From a virus: DNA of 21,187 nt. The stretch lies in the IMG/VR virus record IMGVR_UViG_3300013286_000077, positions 1 through 21,187 of that record; one strand, written 5' to 3'. The notes under the pieces are model-generated. The model was not told the origin of the DNA. It did no database searches and was given only the letters and a program-made list of their open reading frames with translations. Each line of letters begins with the position of its first letter. Position 1 is the first letter of the stretch. Positions 7,399 to 12,686 of the stretch are shown here, in pieces. The position numbers and the translations under genes are program-made.

Positions 7399-7487
7399 GG
7401 AAGAATGGCTGAGTGGTCTAAAGCAATCGGTTGCTAACTGATCGTAGGAGTTAAATCTTACCGTAGGTTCGAATCCTACTTCTTCCG
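7399..7487 (+). tRNA. tRNA-Ser (GCT)
   Basis: A class II tRNA. The acceptor GGAAGAA pairs with TTCTTCC. The anticodon stem ATCGG/CTGAT holds loop TTGCTAA with anticodon GCT. A long variable arm follows (about 20 bases), then T arm GTAGG/CCTAC with loop TTCGAAT and discriminator G. The proper long variable arm here contrasts with the UAA tRNA nearby. Confidence 0.92.
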
Positions 7488-7492
7488 CTCTT

Positions 7493-7563
7493 TCCCAGAT
7501 CGTCTAACGGTAGGACACCGCCCTTTGGAGGCGGGTATCTTGGTTCGAATCCAGGTCAGGGAG
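7493..7563 (+). tRNA. tRNA-Gln (TTG)
   Basis: The acceptor TCCCAGA pairs with TCAGGGA except for one A-A mismatch. The anticodon stem CCGCC/GGCGG carries loop CTTTGGA, anticodon TTG. The T arm CTTGG/CCAGG has loop TTCGAAT. The discriminator is G. It is the last tRNA of the main cluster. Confidence 0.88.
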
Positions 7564-7578
7564 CAAATTTGGCTTTGG

Positions 7579-7607
7579 TTGCTAAATAATTAAATTGGTA
7601 GTAAAAT
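7579..7607 (+). promoter_or_regulatory. Promoter for the Cys-repeat gene; leaderless transcript likely
   Basis: TTGCTA (7579-7584) is followed after 17 bases by TAAAAT (7602-7607). Only six bases separate the -10 box from the ATG at 7614, so transcription would start at or next to the start codon. No ribosome site is present. The same -35 hexamer TTGCTA occurs at the minus-strand promoter near 9600. Confidence 0.55.
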
Positions 7608-7613
7608 GTATTT

Positions 7614-8285
7614 ATGACAACAACCAAATGTATGACTTGCGGATGTGATGATATGGGTAATGATCATCACTATATTTCAGATACTCAAAAATGTACATCT
7701 TGTATTGACAAGGGTCAAGGCCCATGTTGGGATGGATATGAATACGCTGGAACTAAAGATAAAGACGGAAAAACTGTTCCTAATTGTATTCCCGTTCAAA
7801 AAGGTGAGAAGTGCCCATCGTGCATGGAAAAAGGTCAGGGACCTTGTTGGGACGGTTATGAATATGCTGGAACCAAAGATAAAAATGGTAAAACCGTACC
7901 TAATTGTATTCCTGTAAAAAAAGCTGATGGATATCAACCAAATGCAGGCATGAAAGCAGCAGCCCGCAAAGCTTTAAAGTGGAAAGAAGATGGAAAAGCA
8001 AATGGTGCAGGTACGCCAGTTGGTTGGGGTCGCGCAAGCGATATAGTTGCAGGAAGATCAATGTCCTTAGATACAGTAAAAAGAATGTATTCTTTCTTTT
8101 CTCGTCATGAAGTTGATAAAAAAGGAAAAGATTGGGATAAACCATCACATGGAAATGTAATGTGGCACGCTTGGGGCGGAGATGCAGGGTTTGCATGGTC
8201 TCGTGCAATTGTTGCAAAAGAAGACAAAATTGCAAAAGAAATTTGGAATGGTGCATTTTCTCCAAGAATAAAAAATGGAAATTAA
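7614..8285 (+). CDS. Phage protein with Cys-rich tandem repeats and a conserved phage C-terminal domain
   Basis: The 223-residue protein has three parts. Residues 1-20 hold CMTCGC and an HH pair. Residues 27-61 and 67-101 are two copies of a 35-residue unit, C-x-x-C...GPCWDGYEYAGTKDK...PNC, each with four Cys that could bind zinc. Residues about 108-200 carry a domain I recall from various phage head or maturation proteins: ARKALKWKEDG, GWGRASDIVAGRSMSLDTVKRM, FFSRHEVDKKGK and WGGDAGFAWSRAIV. The C-terminus ends with W211-NGAFSP, a motif shared with two other proteins here. It is probably a virion or assembly protein. The start is fixed by the leaderless-type promoter just upstream. Confidence 0.7.
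   Translation: MTTTKCMTCGCDDMGNDHHYISDTQKCTSCIDKGQGPCWDGYEYAGTKDKDGKTVPNCIPVQKGEKCPSCMEKGQGPCWDGYEYAGTKDKNGKTVPNCIPVKKADGYQPNAGMKAAARKALKWKEDGKANGAGTPVGWGRASDIVAGRSMSLDTVKRMYSFFSRHEVDKKGKDWDKPSHGNVMWHAWGGDAGFAWSRAIVAKEDKIAKEIWNGAFSPRIKNGN
7692..7916 (+). repeat. Tandem 35-codon repeat, 120-base period
   Basis: Copy 1 is 7692-7796 and copy 2 is 7812-7916, both in frame inside the 7614 gene. The protein copies differ at only about four of 35 positions, all mild changes, while the DNA differs at many third codon positions. The duplication is therefore not recent and the protein sequence has been kept. Confidence 0.85.
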
Positions 8286-8673
8286 TAAAGAGTCTGCAGG
8301 CGCTGGTCGCATAAGCGGTGGCGTAGGTTTTAAACTTGAATATAATGTTCCAGATTGTCAAGGTGGCTACGCAGTAACTAAGGCGGGCACGGGACAAGTA
8401 ATTGGTTGTTATACAACCAAAGAACATGCAGAAGAAGCTTTAAAAGCAATTGCTGTTAATGAACCTGTAGTTAAAGGTGATCAAACAAAACAAGATCAAC
8501 AAGAAGGTATTGGTGCACTTCATACATGGTCTGGTTCATTTGCACCAGTTTTTGGTAATGAAAAAGTTCAATATGGATGGATGTCAACATATAACTCCCC
8601 ACCACAACATGATGGTGAACCATCAGTAGGCTATGCAAATAGCTCTAGCCCAAAGGGTAAATCTAACTCATAA
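8275..8673 (+). CDS. Small phage protein with a CxGGYAV...IGC domain and WSGSFAP motif
   Basis: The 132-residue protein overlaps the previous gene by 11 bases. Residues 28-60 (CQGGYAVTKAGTGQ, VIGCYTTKEHAEEALKAI) form a compact unit with two Cys, similar to a short domain I recall from actinophage structural or protease proteins. Residue W85 begins WSGSFAPVF, the motif also found at the ends of the 7614 and 11578 gene products. The C-terminal third is polar and low in complexity. Sharing of the motif and the tight coupling suggest that it acts with the 7614 product, probably in the virion. No catalytic residues are recognisable. Confidence 0.65.
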   Translation: MEINKESAGAGRISGGVGFKLEYNVPDCQGGYAVTKAGTGQVIGCYTTKEHAEEALKAIAVNEPVVKGDQTKQDQQEGIGALHTWSGSFAPVFGNEKVQYGWMSTYNSPPQHDGEPSVGYANSSSPKGKSNS

Positions 8674-8677
8674 AATA

Positions 8678-8686
8678 TGATATAAT
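8678..8686 (+). promoter_or_regulatory. Extended -10 promoter for hsp20
   Basis: TGATATAAT fits the TGnTATAAT extended -10 consensus and begins five bases after the stop of the 8275 gene. No good -35 is visible, which is normal for extended -10 promoters. Transcription would start near 8693, at the foot of the leader hairpin. Confidence 0.6.
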
Positions 8687-8693
8687 AATAGTA

Positions 8694-8746
8694 CAGAATG
8701 CCGTAAGGGTTCTGAATTTAACTAACTTGCTGAAAAGGAGCTAAGT
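8694..8746 (+). promoter_or_regulatory. hsp20 leader with two hairpins, one covering the ribosome site
   Basis: The first hairpin pairs CAGAA (8694-8698) with TTCTG (8710-8714), with an inner CC/GG around a GTAA tetraloop. The second pairs ACTTGCT (8725-8731) with AGC-T-AAGT (8739-8746), placing the AAGGAG ribosome site in its loop and stem. A weak stem over the ribosome site of a small heat-shock gene resembles an RNA thermometer. This is a hand-drawn fold only. Confidence 0.4.
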
Positions 8747-8749
8747 AAC

Positions 8750-9187
8750 ATGACTAATTTAACATATACAACAAATCCATTTGCACAAATTCAAACTATT
8801 TTTAATGACCCATTTTTTTTGGGCTTTGGTGATCAATTTGTAAGATGGGAAACAAACAAGAAAACAACATCTCAATTTCCACCATATAATGTAAAAAAGG
8901 TTGACGAAGACAATTATACAATTGAACTTGCAGTTGCGGGGTATTCTCGTGAAGACCTTGATATTAAGGTAGAAAAAGATACACTAACAATTAAAAGCGA
9001 GAGAGATAGCCTAGACATTGCAGATTATTTGCACAAGGGTATTGCTGGTCGCAATTTTACTCAACACTTTACATTGGGTGAATACATGGTTGTAAAATCT
9101 GCTTCTTTAGATAATGGATTGCTTTCAATTAATATTGAACGTGAGCTTCCAGAAGAGGCTAAGCCTAAGACTATTAAAATAAAGTAA
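8750..9187 (+). CDS. Hsp20 / alpha-crystallin small heat-shock protein
   Basis: The 145-residue chaperone has an alpha-crystallin domain at about residues 44-135. Visible landmarks are YTIELAVAGYSREDLDIKVE, LTIKSER, GIAGRNFTQHFTL and the end signature LDNGLLSINIERELPEE. An I-x-I tail (IKIK) at the C-terminus is the usual contact for oligomer assembly. The protein binds unfolding proteins without ATP. Phages of aquatic bacteria often carry such genes, possibly to help virion folding. It has its own promoter and a structured leader, and a good AAGGAG site. Family assignment is secure. Confidence 0.95.
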   Translation: MTNLTYTTNPFAQIQTIFNDPFFLGFGDQFVRWETNKKTTSQFPPYNVKKVDEDNYTIELAVAGYSREDLDIKVEKDTLTIKSERDSLDIADYLHKGIAGRNFTQHFTLGEYMVVKSASLDNGLLSINIERELPEEAKPKTIKIK

Positions 9188-9196
9188 TGCTATAAT
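9188..9196 (+). promoter_or_regulatory. Extended -10 element pointing into the convergent gap
   Basis: TGCTATAAT directly follows the hsp20 stop and matches TGnTATAAT. No plus-strand gene lies downstream; the next gene runs the opposite way. It may drive a short RNA (see 9202-9251) or be a chance match in AT-rich DNA. Confidence 0.35.
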
Positions 9197-9201
9197 TAAA
9201 T

Positions 9202-9251
9202 TCTGCACCCCTTCATCGGGGAGTCGCAGATTGAGGACCTGAGCATGTCCT
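9202..9251. terminator. Two hairpins between convergent genes (terminator or small RNA)
   Basis: Hairpin one pairs TCTGC with GCAGA and, inside, CCCC with GGGG around TTCATC (9202-9230). Hairpin two pairs AGGAC with GTCCT (9234-9251). On the minus strand hairpin one is followed by ATTTAATT, so it could end transcription of the 9265 gene. On the plus strand it follows an extended -10 element and could be a small RNA. The sequence does not decide between the two. Confidence 0.45.
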
Positions 9252-9264
9252 GTAATAAAAGGCT

Positions 9265-9564
9265 CTATTTATCTTTTTTGGTTACGGCTTCTTCAATTCT
9301 GTTGATTGCATCTCTTACAGATGAACCGCCGTTAGTAAATAATTCAGCTTTAATTGTACTGATTTCTTTTTCAAGAGTGTCAAATCTTGCATTACCATGC
9401 GCAAGGCGTTCAACAACTCCAGGAAATTCTTCAGTGCCATACCAGTCATCCATAAAACGAGTTGTAGATTGAATAAATTTAAACATTTTTGTTATAAAGT
9501 ATCCTATTGATCCAAGTGCAGTTGTAACACCGCCAATAAGCATTAATATATTAAGTGATGACAT
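9265..9564 (-). CDS. DUF2746-like membrane-anchored protein
   Basis: A lone minus-strand gene of 99 codons. The N-terminus has one membrane segment (about residues 5-26, NILMLIGGVTTALGSIGYFI). It is followed by an amphipathic stretch and a coiled-coil-like part ending in FTNGGSSVRDAINRIEEAV. The NGGSSxRDxxxRIE ending is the mark of the DUF2746 family of actinophages, often found near lysis genes. It may work with the lysis system, but direct evidence is lacking. The ATG is nine bases from a minus-strand TATAAT box and has no ribosome site, so the mRNA is likely near-leaderless. Confidence 0.75.
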   Translation of the reverse strand: MSSLNILMLIGGVTTALGSIGYFITKMFKFIQSTTRFMDDWYGTEEFPGVVERLAHGNARFDTLEKEISTIKAELFTNGGSSVRDAINRIEEAVTKKDK

Positions 9565-9573
9565 GATAGGTTA

Positions 9574-9602
9574 ATTATACAATAGTTTATCTCATATAGC
9601 AA
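9574..9602 (-). promoter_or_regulatory. Minus-strand promoter for the DUF2746-like gene
   Basis: Read on the minus strand, TTGCTA (9602-9597) is followed after 17 bases by TATAAT (9579-9574). The ATG begins nine bases later at 9564, giving a leader of about two or three bases. The -35 hexamer is identical to that at 7579. Confidence 0.6.
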
Positions 9603-9608
9603 GATTTC

Positions 9609-9638
9609 TTGACAAGAATATATTTAATATACTATAAT
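9609..9638 (+). promoter_or_regulatory. Consensus promoter, divergent to the minus-strand one
   Basis: TTGACA (9609-9614), 18-base spacer, TATAAT (9633-9638). Both hexamers are perfect sigma-70-type consensus. The -35 boxes of the two divergent promoters are only six bases apart, so a single bound protein could control both. Confidence 0.75.
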
Positions 9639-9671
9639 GTTATAAAGCAACAATTAACAGATTGGAATATA

Positions 9672-9809
9672 ATGGGAAAGCATCACGATAAAATCGTAGC
9701 AGCACTTAAGCAACGTCAAGCAGCAACAGGTCCAGGAGAAAAGAAAGCTGGATCTATGAACCCAAGAAAGACTGGATTTAGAGGGCATAAAGCTAAAGGC
9801 CCTAAGTAA
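9672..9809 (+). CDS. Small basic protein
   Basis: A 45-residue Lys/Arg/Gly-rich protein (MGKHHDKIVAALKQRQ at the start, GFRGHKAKGPK at the end). A longer frame opening with TTG at 9609 is rejected because that codon is the -35 box of the promoter. The ATG at 9672 leaves a leader of about 25 bases with only a weak TTGGA site. The charge suggests nucleic-acid binding or a capsid-associated role. No family recognised. Confidence 0.65.
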   Translation: MGKHHDKIVAALKQRQAATGPGEKKAGSMNPRKTGFRGHKAKGPK

Positions 9810-9814
9810 AATTC

Positions 9815-9823
9815 TGGTATAAT
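9815..9823 (+). promoter_or_regulatory. Extended -10 promoter for dps; leaderless
   Basis: TGGTATAAT lies six bases before the ATG at 9830, so transcription should begin at the start codon. There is no ribosome site. It follows the stop of the small basic gene by five bases. Confidence 0.6.
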
Positions 9824-9829
9824 AAGAAT

Positions 9830-10258
9830 ATGGAAGCAATACTAAAAGAACTACAGTCAATGGCAATGAAAATTTATGCCCAATCACACGGGTATCATTG
9901 GAATATAAAAGGACGTACATTCAAGCAAGATCACGCATTCCTACTAAAAATTTATAATGATGTATTTGATTCAATTGATACATATGCAGAAAGCTTAAGA
10001 AAAATAGGTGCAGTAGCGCCCTTTGGTTTAGAGCAACTACAACAAAATAGCGCATTAAGAATCAATGATTCATTAAATTTATCTTCAGAGCAAATGTTTG
10101 CTGAACTTATTAAAACAAATGCACAAATTATTGATAGATTAAAAGTTGGTTTTGATATTGCAACAGAAGCAAAAGAAAATGGTATCGCTAACTTTTTAGC
10201 AGATCGTCAAGATAAACATACATTTTGGCAATGGCAATTGACAGAAACATTAAAATAA
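9830..10258 (+). CDS. dps: Dps-like ferritin
   Basis: The 142-residue protein matches the Dps family of iron-oxidising, DNA-protecting mini-ferritins. The ferroxidase ligands have Dps spacing: His23 and His35 from one chain, Asp50 and Glu54 from the other (AQSHGYHWNIKG, FKQDHAFLL, DSIDTYAESLRKIG). The end LADRQDKHTFWQWQL is also typical. Dps dodecamers store iron and use up hydrogen peroxide. A phage copy could protect phage DNA or buffer iron during infection. There is no long basic N-terminal tail, so DNA binding may be weak. A clear terminator follows. Confidence 0.93.
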   Translation: MEAILKELQSMAMKIYAQSHGYHWNIKGRTFKQDHAFLLKIYNDVFDSIDTYAESLRKIGAVAPFGLEQLQQNSALRINDSLNLSSEQMFAELIKTNAQIIDRLKVGFDIATEAKENGIANFLADRQDKHTFWQWQLTETLK

Positions 10259-10283
10259 TAATATAATATAAATATGATTAAAC

Positions 10284-10310
10284 AAAAGGTCCTACGGGGC
10301 CTTTTGTGTT
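10284..10310 (+). terminator. Rho-independent terminator after dps
   Basis: AAAAGGTCC pairs with GGGCCTTTT around the loop TACG (a UNCG tetraloop), and a T-rich tail TTTTGTGTTT follows. It lies 25 bases after dps and just before tRNA-Arg. Confidence 0.8.
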
Positions 10311-10311
10311 T

Positions 10312-10384
10312 GCCCTTGTAGCTCAGAGGACAGAGCAAACGGTTTCTACCCGTAAGGTCGCAGGTTCGACTCCTGCCGAGGGCG
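10312..10384 (+). tRNA. tRNA-Arg (TCT)
   Basis: The acceptor GCCCTTG pairs with CGAGGGC (one T-G). The D arm is GCTC/GAGC. The anticodon stem has four pairs plus one A-A, with loop TTTCTAC and anticodon TCT. The T arm is GCAGG/CCTGC with loop TTCGACT, discriminator G. It reads AGA, a codon frequent in the AT-rich genes here. It follows a terminator, so it may be processed from readthrough or an unseen promoter. Confidence 0.9.
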
Positions 10385-10393
10385 CGGTATAAT
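10365..10393 (+). promoter_or_regulatory. Promoter for the CHAP lysin, overlapping tRNA-Arg
   Basis: TTCGAC in the tRNA T loop (10365-10370) and TATAAT (10388-10393) are separated by 17 bases. The -10 box is a perfect match, the -35 only partial. The lysin gene follows with a leader of about 26 bases and a strong GGAGG site. Confidence 0.5.
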
Positions 10394-10425
10394 AGAATTA
10401 ACAAATATTTATTGGAGGTAATACA

Positions 10426-10977
10426 ATGGGAGTAGCAAAAACAGTACCAACAGTAACAGGTGCAAAAGAAGGAACAGCAGCAAGATTTGTAGAAATTGCA
10501 CGTTCACAAGTTGGTGTTATTGAAGGGCCAAAAGATAACGAAACAGATTATGGTAAGTTTACAAAGCATGATGGGCAACCTTGGTGTGGATCTTTTATGA
10601 TGTGGTGTGGATCACAATCAAAAGTAAAACTATTTGATGTAGTTTCAACAATTGCGGGTGCAGCAGCATACAAGAAAGCAGGAAAATGGACAGATGCTAA
10701 AGATGCAACTCCAAAACCAGGAGACATTGTTTTCTTTCATTTTGCAGCAGAAGCAAAATCAACTGATCAAATTCAACATGTAGGTGTTGTTGTAAAAGAT
10801 AATGGAGACGGAACAATCGTAACCGTTGAGGGCAATACCAGCCCAGACTCAAAGCCTGCTGGATCACAAGCAAATGGTGGAGAAATTGCAATGAATGTTC
10901 GTGGATATAAAGTCGGAAATAAACGTGGTAAATGGGCGGTAGTAGTTGGATTTGGTCATCCAGATTACATTGTGTAA
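10426..10977 (+). CDS. CHAP-domain endolysin
   Basis: The 183-residue protein is a CHAP cysteine peptidase/amidase. Cys54 in QPWCGSFMMW is the nucleophile, His118 in IQHVGVVV is the base, and Glu135 or Asn137 (VEGNT) completes the site. PGDIVFFHF before the His is typical. The N-terminal helix (TAARFVEIARSQVGVIEGP) is the common lead-in of phage CHAP lysins. No separate cell-wall-binding domain is seen. It would cut peptidoglycan for host lysis; a virion-borne role at entry is also possible. The start has GGAGG nine bases upstream. Holin candidates are far away at 19597-20083 on the other strand. Confidence 0.9.
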   Translation: MGVAKTVPTVTGAKEGTAARFVEIARSQVGVIEGPKDNETDYGKFTKHDGQPWCGSFMMWCGSQSKVKLFDVVSTIAGAAAYKKAGKWTDAKDATPKPGDIVFFHFAAEAKSTDQIQHVGVVVKDNGDGTIVTVEGNTSPDSKPAGSQANGGEIAMNVRGYKVGNKRGKWAVVVGFGHPDYIV

Positions 10978-10980
10978 AAA

Positions 10981-11310
10981 ATGGAATATGACTACTCTAA
11001 CGAAGAGCATAGGGAATTAATGGAGTACCTTCTTGAAGAAGGAGCAGCAATTCTTGATGGTTTAGATGAAGATGGTCAACCTGTTTATAAGTTTGACATG
11101 GAAATTTTAGAAGAAGTAATGCCTGAGTTACATCAAGTTTTAACCGACGATATGGATGCAATATTACTTGATCTTTTTCAAAAAGATTTAATTGAAATAT
11201 CTTATGATGAGGATTTAAATGCCAGCATGAAAATGTCTTTAGAGGCCATAGACGCGCTTGAGCAGGCTGGTTTTGATCTTTCTGGTGAAGATGAAAACAA
11301 AGACTTTTAG
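10981..11310 (+). CDS. Acidic hypothetical protein
   Basis: A 109-residue, strongly acidic, helical protein starting three bases after the lysin stop with no clear ribosome site of its own, so it is probably translated by coupling. It contains repeated Glu/Asp/Leu segments (EYLLEEGAAILDGLDEDG, MSLEAIDALEQAGFDLSG). There is no Cys or membrane segment. The central part could be a winged-helix-like fold, but the charge argues against DNA binding. DNA mimicry or a partner of a basic protein such as the 9672 product are guesses only. Confidence 0.65.
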   Translation: MEYDYSNEEHRELMEYLLEEGAAILDGLDEDGQPVYKFDMEILEEVMPELHQVLTDDMDAILLDLFQKDLIEISYDEDLNASMKMSLEAIDALEQAGFDLSGEDENKDF

Positions 11311-11312
11311 TG

Positions 11313-11318
11313 TATAAT
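11313..11318 (+). promoter_or_regulatory. Possible -10 box before the 11342 gene
   Basis: TATAAT occurs three bases after the stop of the acidic gene, with no convincing -35. The ATG at 11342 follows 23 bases later with GGTGAGGAT in between as a possible ribosome site. Confidence 0.4.
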
Positions 11319-11341
11319 TAAGGTGAGGATGGTGATTAACA

Positions 11342-11578
11342 ATGGATAATAATCAACAAGTAGCAGGCGCTGGTACAGAACAACCCGCATCAGCTCAAGC
11401 AGTAACAGAACAAGCTGGACCAGAAGCAGGCCTTAAGCCTTCTCCTACAACCAATCTTGGTGTAAACAATGCAGGAACAATTGGTGTTGGATCACCTTTT
11501 ACTGGCAAAGATGTCTCTATGACAACCCCACAGTATGCTGGTGGTAATATTACAACTACAGAAGCTGGTTCAAAGTAA
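11342..11578 (+). CDS. Low-complexity hypothetical protein
   Basis: A 78-residue protein rich in Ala, Gly, Thr, Gln and Pro, with no hydrophobic core, so it is likely disordered. The second half (TNLGVNNAGTIGVGSPFTGKD) is Gly/Val/Thr-rich. It shares a one-base overlap (TAATG) with the next gene, which also encodes a mostly disordered protein. The pair may be virion decoration or scaffold-like components, by analogy with other disordered phage proteins. No family recognised. Confidence 0.6.
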   Translation: MDNNQQVAGAGTEQPASAQAVTEQAGPEAGLKPSPTTNLGVNNAGTIGVGSPFTGKDVSMTTPQYAGGNITTTEAGSK

Positions 11579-12177
11579 TGAATCAGAAAGACCAATTAAA
11601 TAAATTTATGGAAGATGTTAAAGAAGCTTTTAATAAAGCTATTGGAACATCTTCTTCAATTAATGAAGAGCGGGACGAAAGAACCGTAGAAAATTATGTT
11701 AGAGGAGGTAATACAATGGAAAATACAACAGAGCCAGATCCAAAGGGTGATATTGCAGTAACTAAAGTAATTAGCGGTGCAACAGCACCTGCAGGAGATC
11801 AACCAGTTTCAGATGCACCAAAAGGCCCAGTACCAACAGAGGAAACTTTTGTTAGTTCTGCAACTTCAGCAATTGCTCCATCAAAGACAGATGAGGTACA
11901 AAATCCTGACACTGTAACAAAAGCAGATGCAGGAAAGTGCGAATCATGTGGTCAAACATTACCAGTTGCTAAGGCTGATGAGCCAAAAGATGCAGATGAG
12001 ATTGCAAAATCAGCAGCATGTGCAGATTGCGGAAAGTCAATGGACTTATGCGATTGCATGGGCAAAGCAGTAGACGAAAAGGAAACTGCAGCAGAAGAAG
12101 CAAAAGAAACACCAGCAGATGAAAAGGCGGAAATGAAGAAGTCCTTATGGGGCGGAGCATTTGCACCAATTAAGTAA
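11578..12177 (+). CDS. Disordered protein with zinc-type Cys pairs and C-terminal WGGAFAP motif; internal start likely
   Basis: The full frame has 199 codons. Residues 1-46 are a charged helix. Residue 47 is an ATG (11716) preceded by a 16-base ribosome-site/start block (11704-11719) identical to that of the CHAP lysin gene. Two products, or a true start at 11716, are therefore likely. The middle is Pro/Thr/Asp-rich and disordered. Two Cys clusters follow (KCESCGQ, and CADCGKSMDLCDC), probably binding zinc. After an Ala/Glu/Lys helix the protein ends W191-GGAFAPIK, matching the ends or interior of the 7614 and 8275 products. This points to a shared partner such as the capsid or a protease. 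Confidence 0.65.
   Translation: MNQKDQLNKFMEDVKEAFNKAIGTSSSINEERDERTVENYVRGGNTMENTTEPDPKGDIAVTKVISGATAPAGDQPVSDAPKGPVPTEETFVSSATSAIAPSKTDEVQNPDTVTKADAGKCESCGQTLPVAKADEPKDADEIAKSAACADCGKSMDLCDCMGKAVDEKETAAEEAKETPADEKAEMKKSLWGGAFAPIK
11704..11719 (+). promoter_or_regulatory. Internal ribosome site and start codon
   Basis: GGAGGTAATACAATGG inside the 11578 gene is identical over 16 bases to the sequence at 10414-10429 that starts the CHAP lysin. It is stronger than anything before the ATG at 11578, so translation from 11716 is very likely. Confidence 0.65.
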
Positions 12178-12180
12178 TTA

Positions 12181-12198
12181 AATATATACGTATATATT
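12181..12198. promoter_or_regulatory. 18-base perfect palindrome (possible operator)
   Basis: AATATATACGTATATATT reads the same on both strands. It lies between the 11578 gene and a strong hairpin before the SLOG-like gene, and its last two bases overlap a TTGACA sequence. It could be an operator for a dimeric regulator; AT-rich palindromes also arise by chance. Confidence 0.4.
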
Positions 12199-12200
12199 GA

Positions 12201-12230
12201 CATAGAAGGACGGGAAACCGTTCTTCTATG
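12201..12230 (+). terminator. Strong 13-pair hairpin with GAAA tetraloop
   Basis: CATAGAAGGACGG pairs with CCGTTCTTCTATG (one G-T, rest Watson-Crick) around GAAA. A short CTTTT follows. It may end transcription of the 11578 gene, although the T tract is short, or act as a 5' leader structure protecting the next mRNA. The ribosome site AGAGG of the SLOG-like gene lies ten bases downstream. Confidence 0.55.
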
Positions 12231-12248
12231 CTTTTAAGAGAGGAAATC

Positions 12249-12617
12249 ATGAAAGTAATTGTTTTTGGTAGCAAAAATTACGGCAGTTATAATGAATTAA
12301 TTAGACAGATAACCGTTTTAATTGATGATAGAAAACATTTTTATCCAGAAGACAAAGAACACCTTTTTGTTCACGGTGGCATGAAAGGTGCCGAAAACAT
12401 GGTTACCGAATATATTGGTAAAGTAGAAAAATTTTTGCGTCAAAAAGGTTATTCAATCAAAGAAGAAGTAAAAAGATCAAAAGGTCAGTTAGATGATTTA
12501 TCATTAATTGAACAAGGATGCGATTTTGCTTTGTTATTTGGTAGATCTGAAAGAAATAATACATGCGAAAAGCTGCTAAAAGAATATGAAATACCCTATA
12601 GATATGTTGTAGAATAG
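12249..12617 (+). CDS. SLOG/DUF2493-like protein
   Basis: The 122-residue protein has a Rossmann-like order similar to the SLOG superfamily (YspA/DUF2493). It starts with strand MKVIVFGSKNY, followed by FVHGGMKGAENMVTEY (the glycine-rich ligand loop). It then has SLIEQGCDFALLFGRSERNNT (second loop). SLOG proteins bind nucleotides or nucleotide-derived signals. A longer frame from ATG 12228 is rejected because that codon lies inside the stem of the upstream hairpin; the ATG at 12249 has AGAGGAA at good spacing. The ligand and role in infection are not known. Confidence 0.65.
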   Translation: MKVIVFGSKNYGSYNELIRQITVLIDDRKHFYPEDKEHLFVHGGMKGAENMVTEYIGKVEKFLRQKGYSIKEEVKRSKGQLDDLSLIEQGCDFALLFGRSERNNTCEKLLKEYEIPYRYVVE

Positions 12618-12619
12618 TG

Positions 12620-12649
12620 TTGACATAACGCTGTAAATTCTGATACAAT
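12620..12649 (+). promoter_or_regulatory. Promoter for the GroES operon
   Basis: TTGACA (12620-12625), 18-base spacer, TACAAT (12644-12649). It begins two bases after the SLOG-like gene stop. The first gene, GroES, follows with a leader of about 30 bases and an AAAGGA site. It probably drives the long run of tightly packed genes that follows. Confidence 0.7.
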
Positions 12650-12686
12650 AAGATATAAGCAAAACACCTACTAATAAAGGAAATAA

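Noticed and set aside
7900-8427. A 175-codon minus-strand frame
   Set aside because: It is opposite two well-supported plus-strand genes, has no ribosome site and its composition is typical of a shadow.
9609-9671. Upstream extension of the small basic protein from a TTG codon
   Set aside because: The TTG is the -35 box of a consensus promoter, so it would not be in the mRNA.
10207-10404. A 65-codon minus-strand frame with a GRSRTCDLTG segment
   Set aside because: This is the well-known false protein produced by reading the opposite strand of a tRNA; it covers tRNA-Arg.
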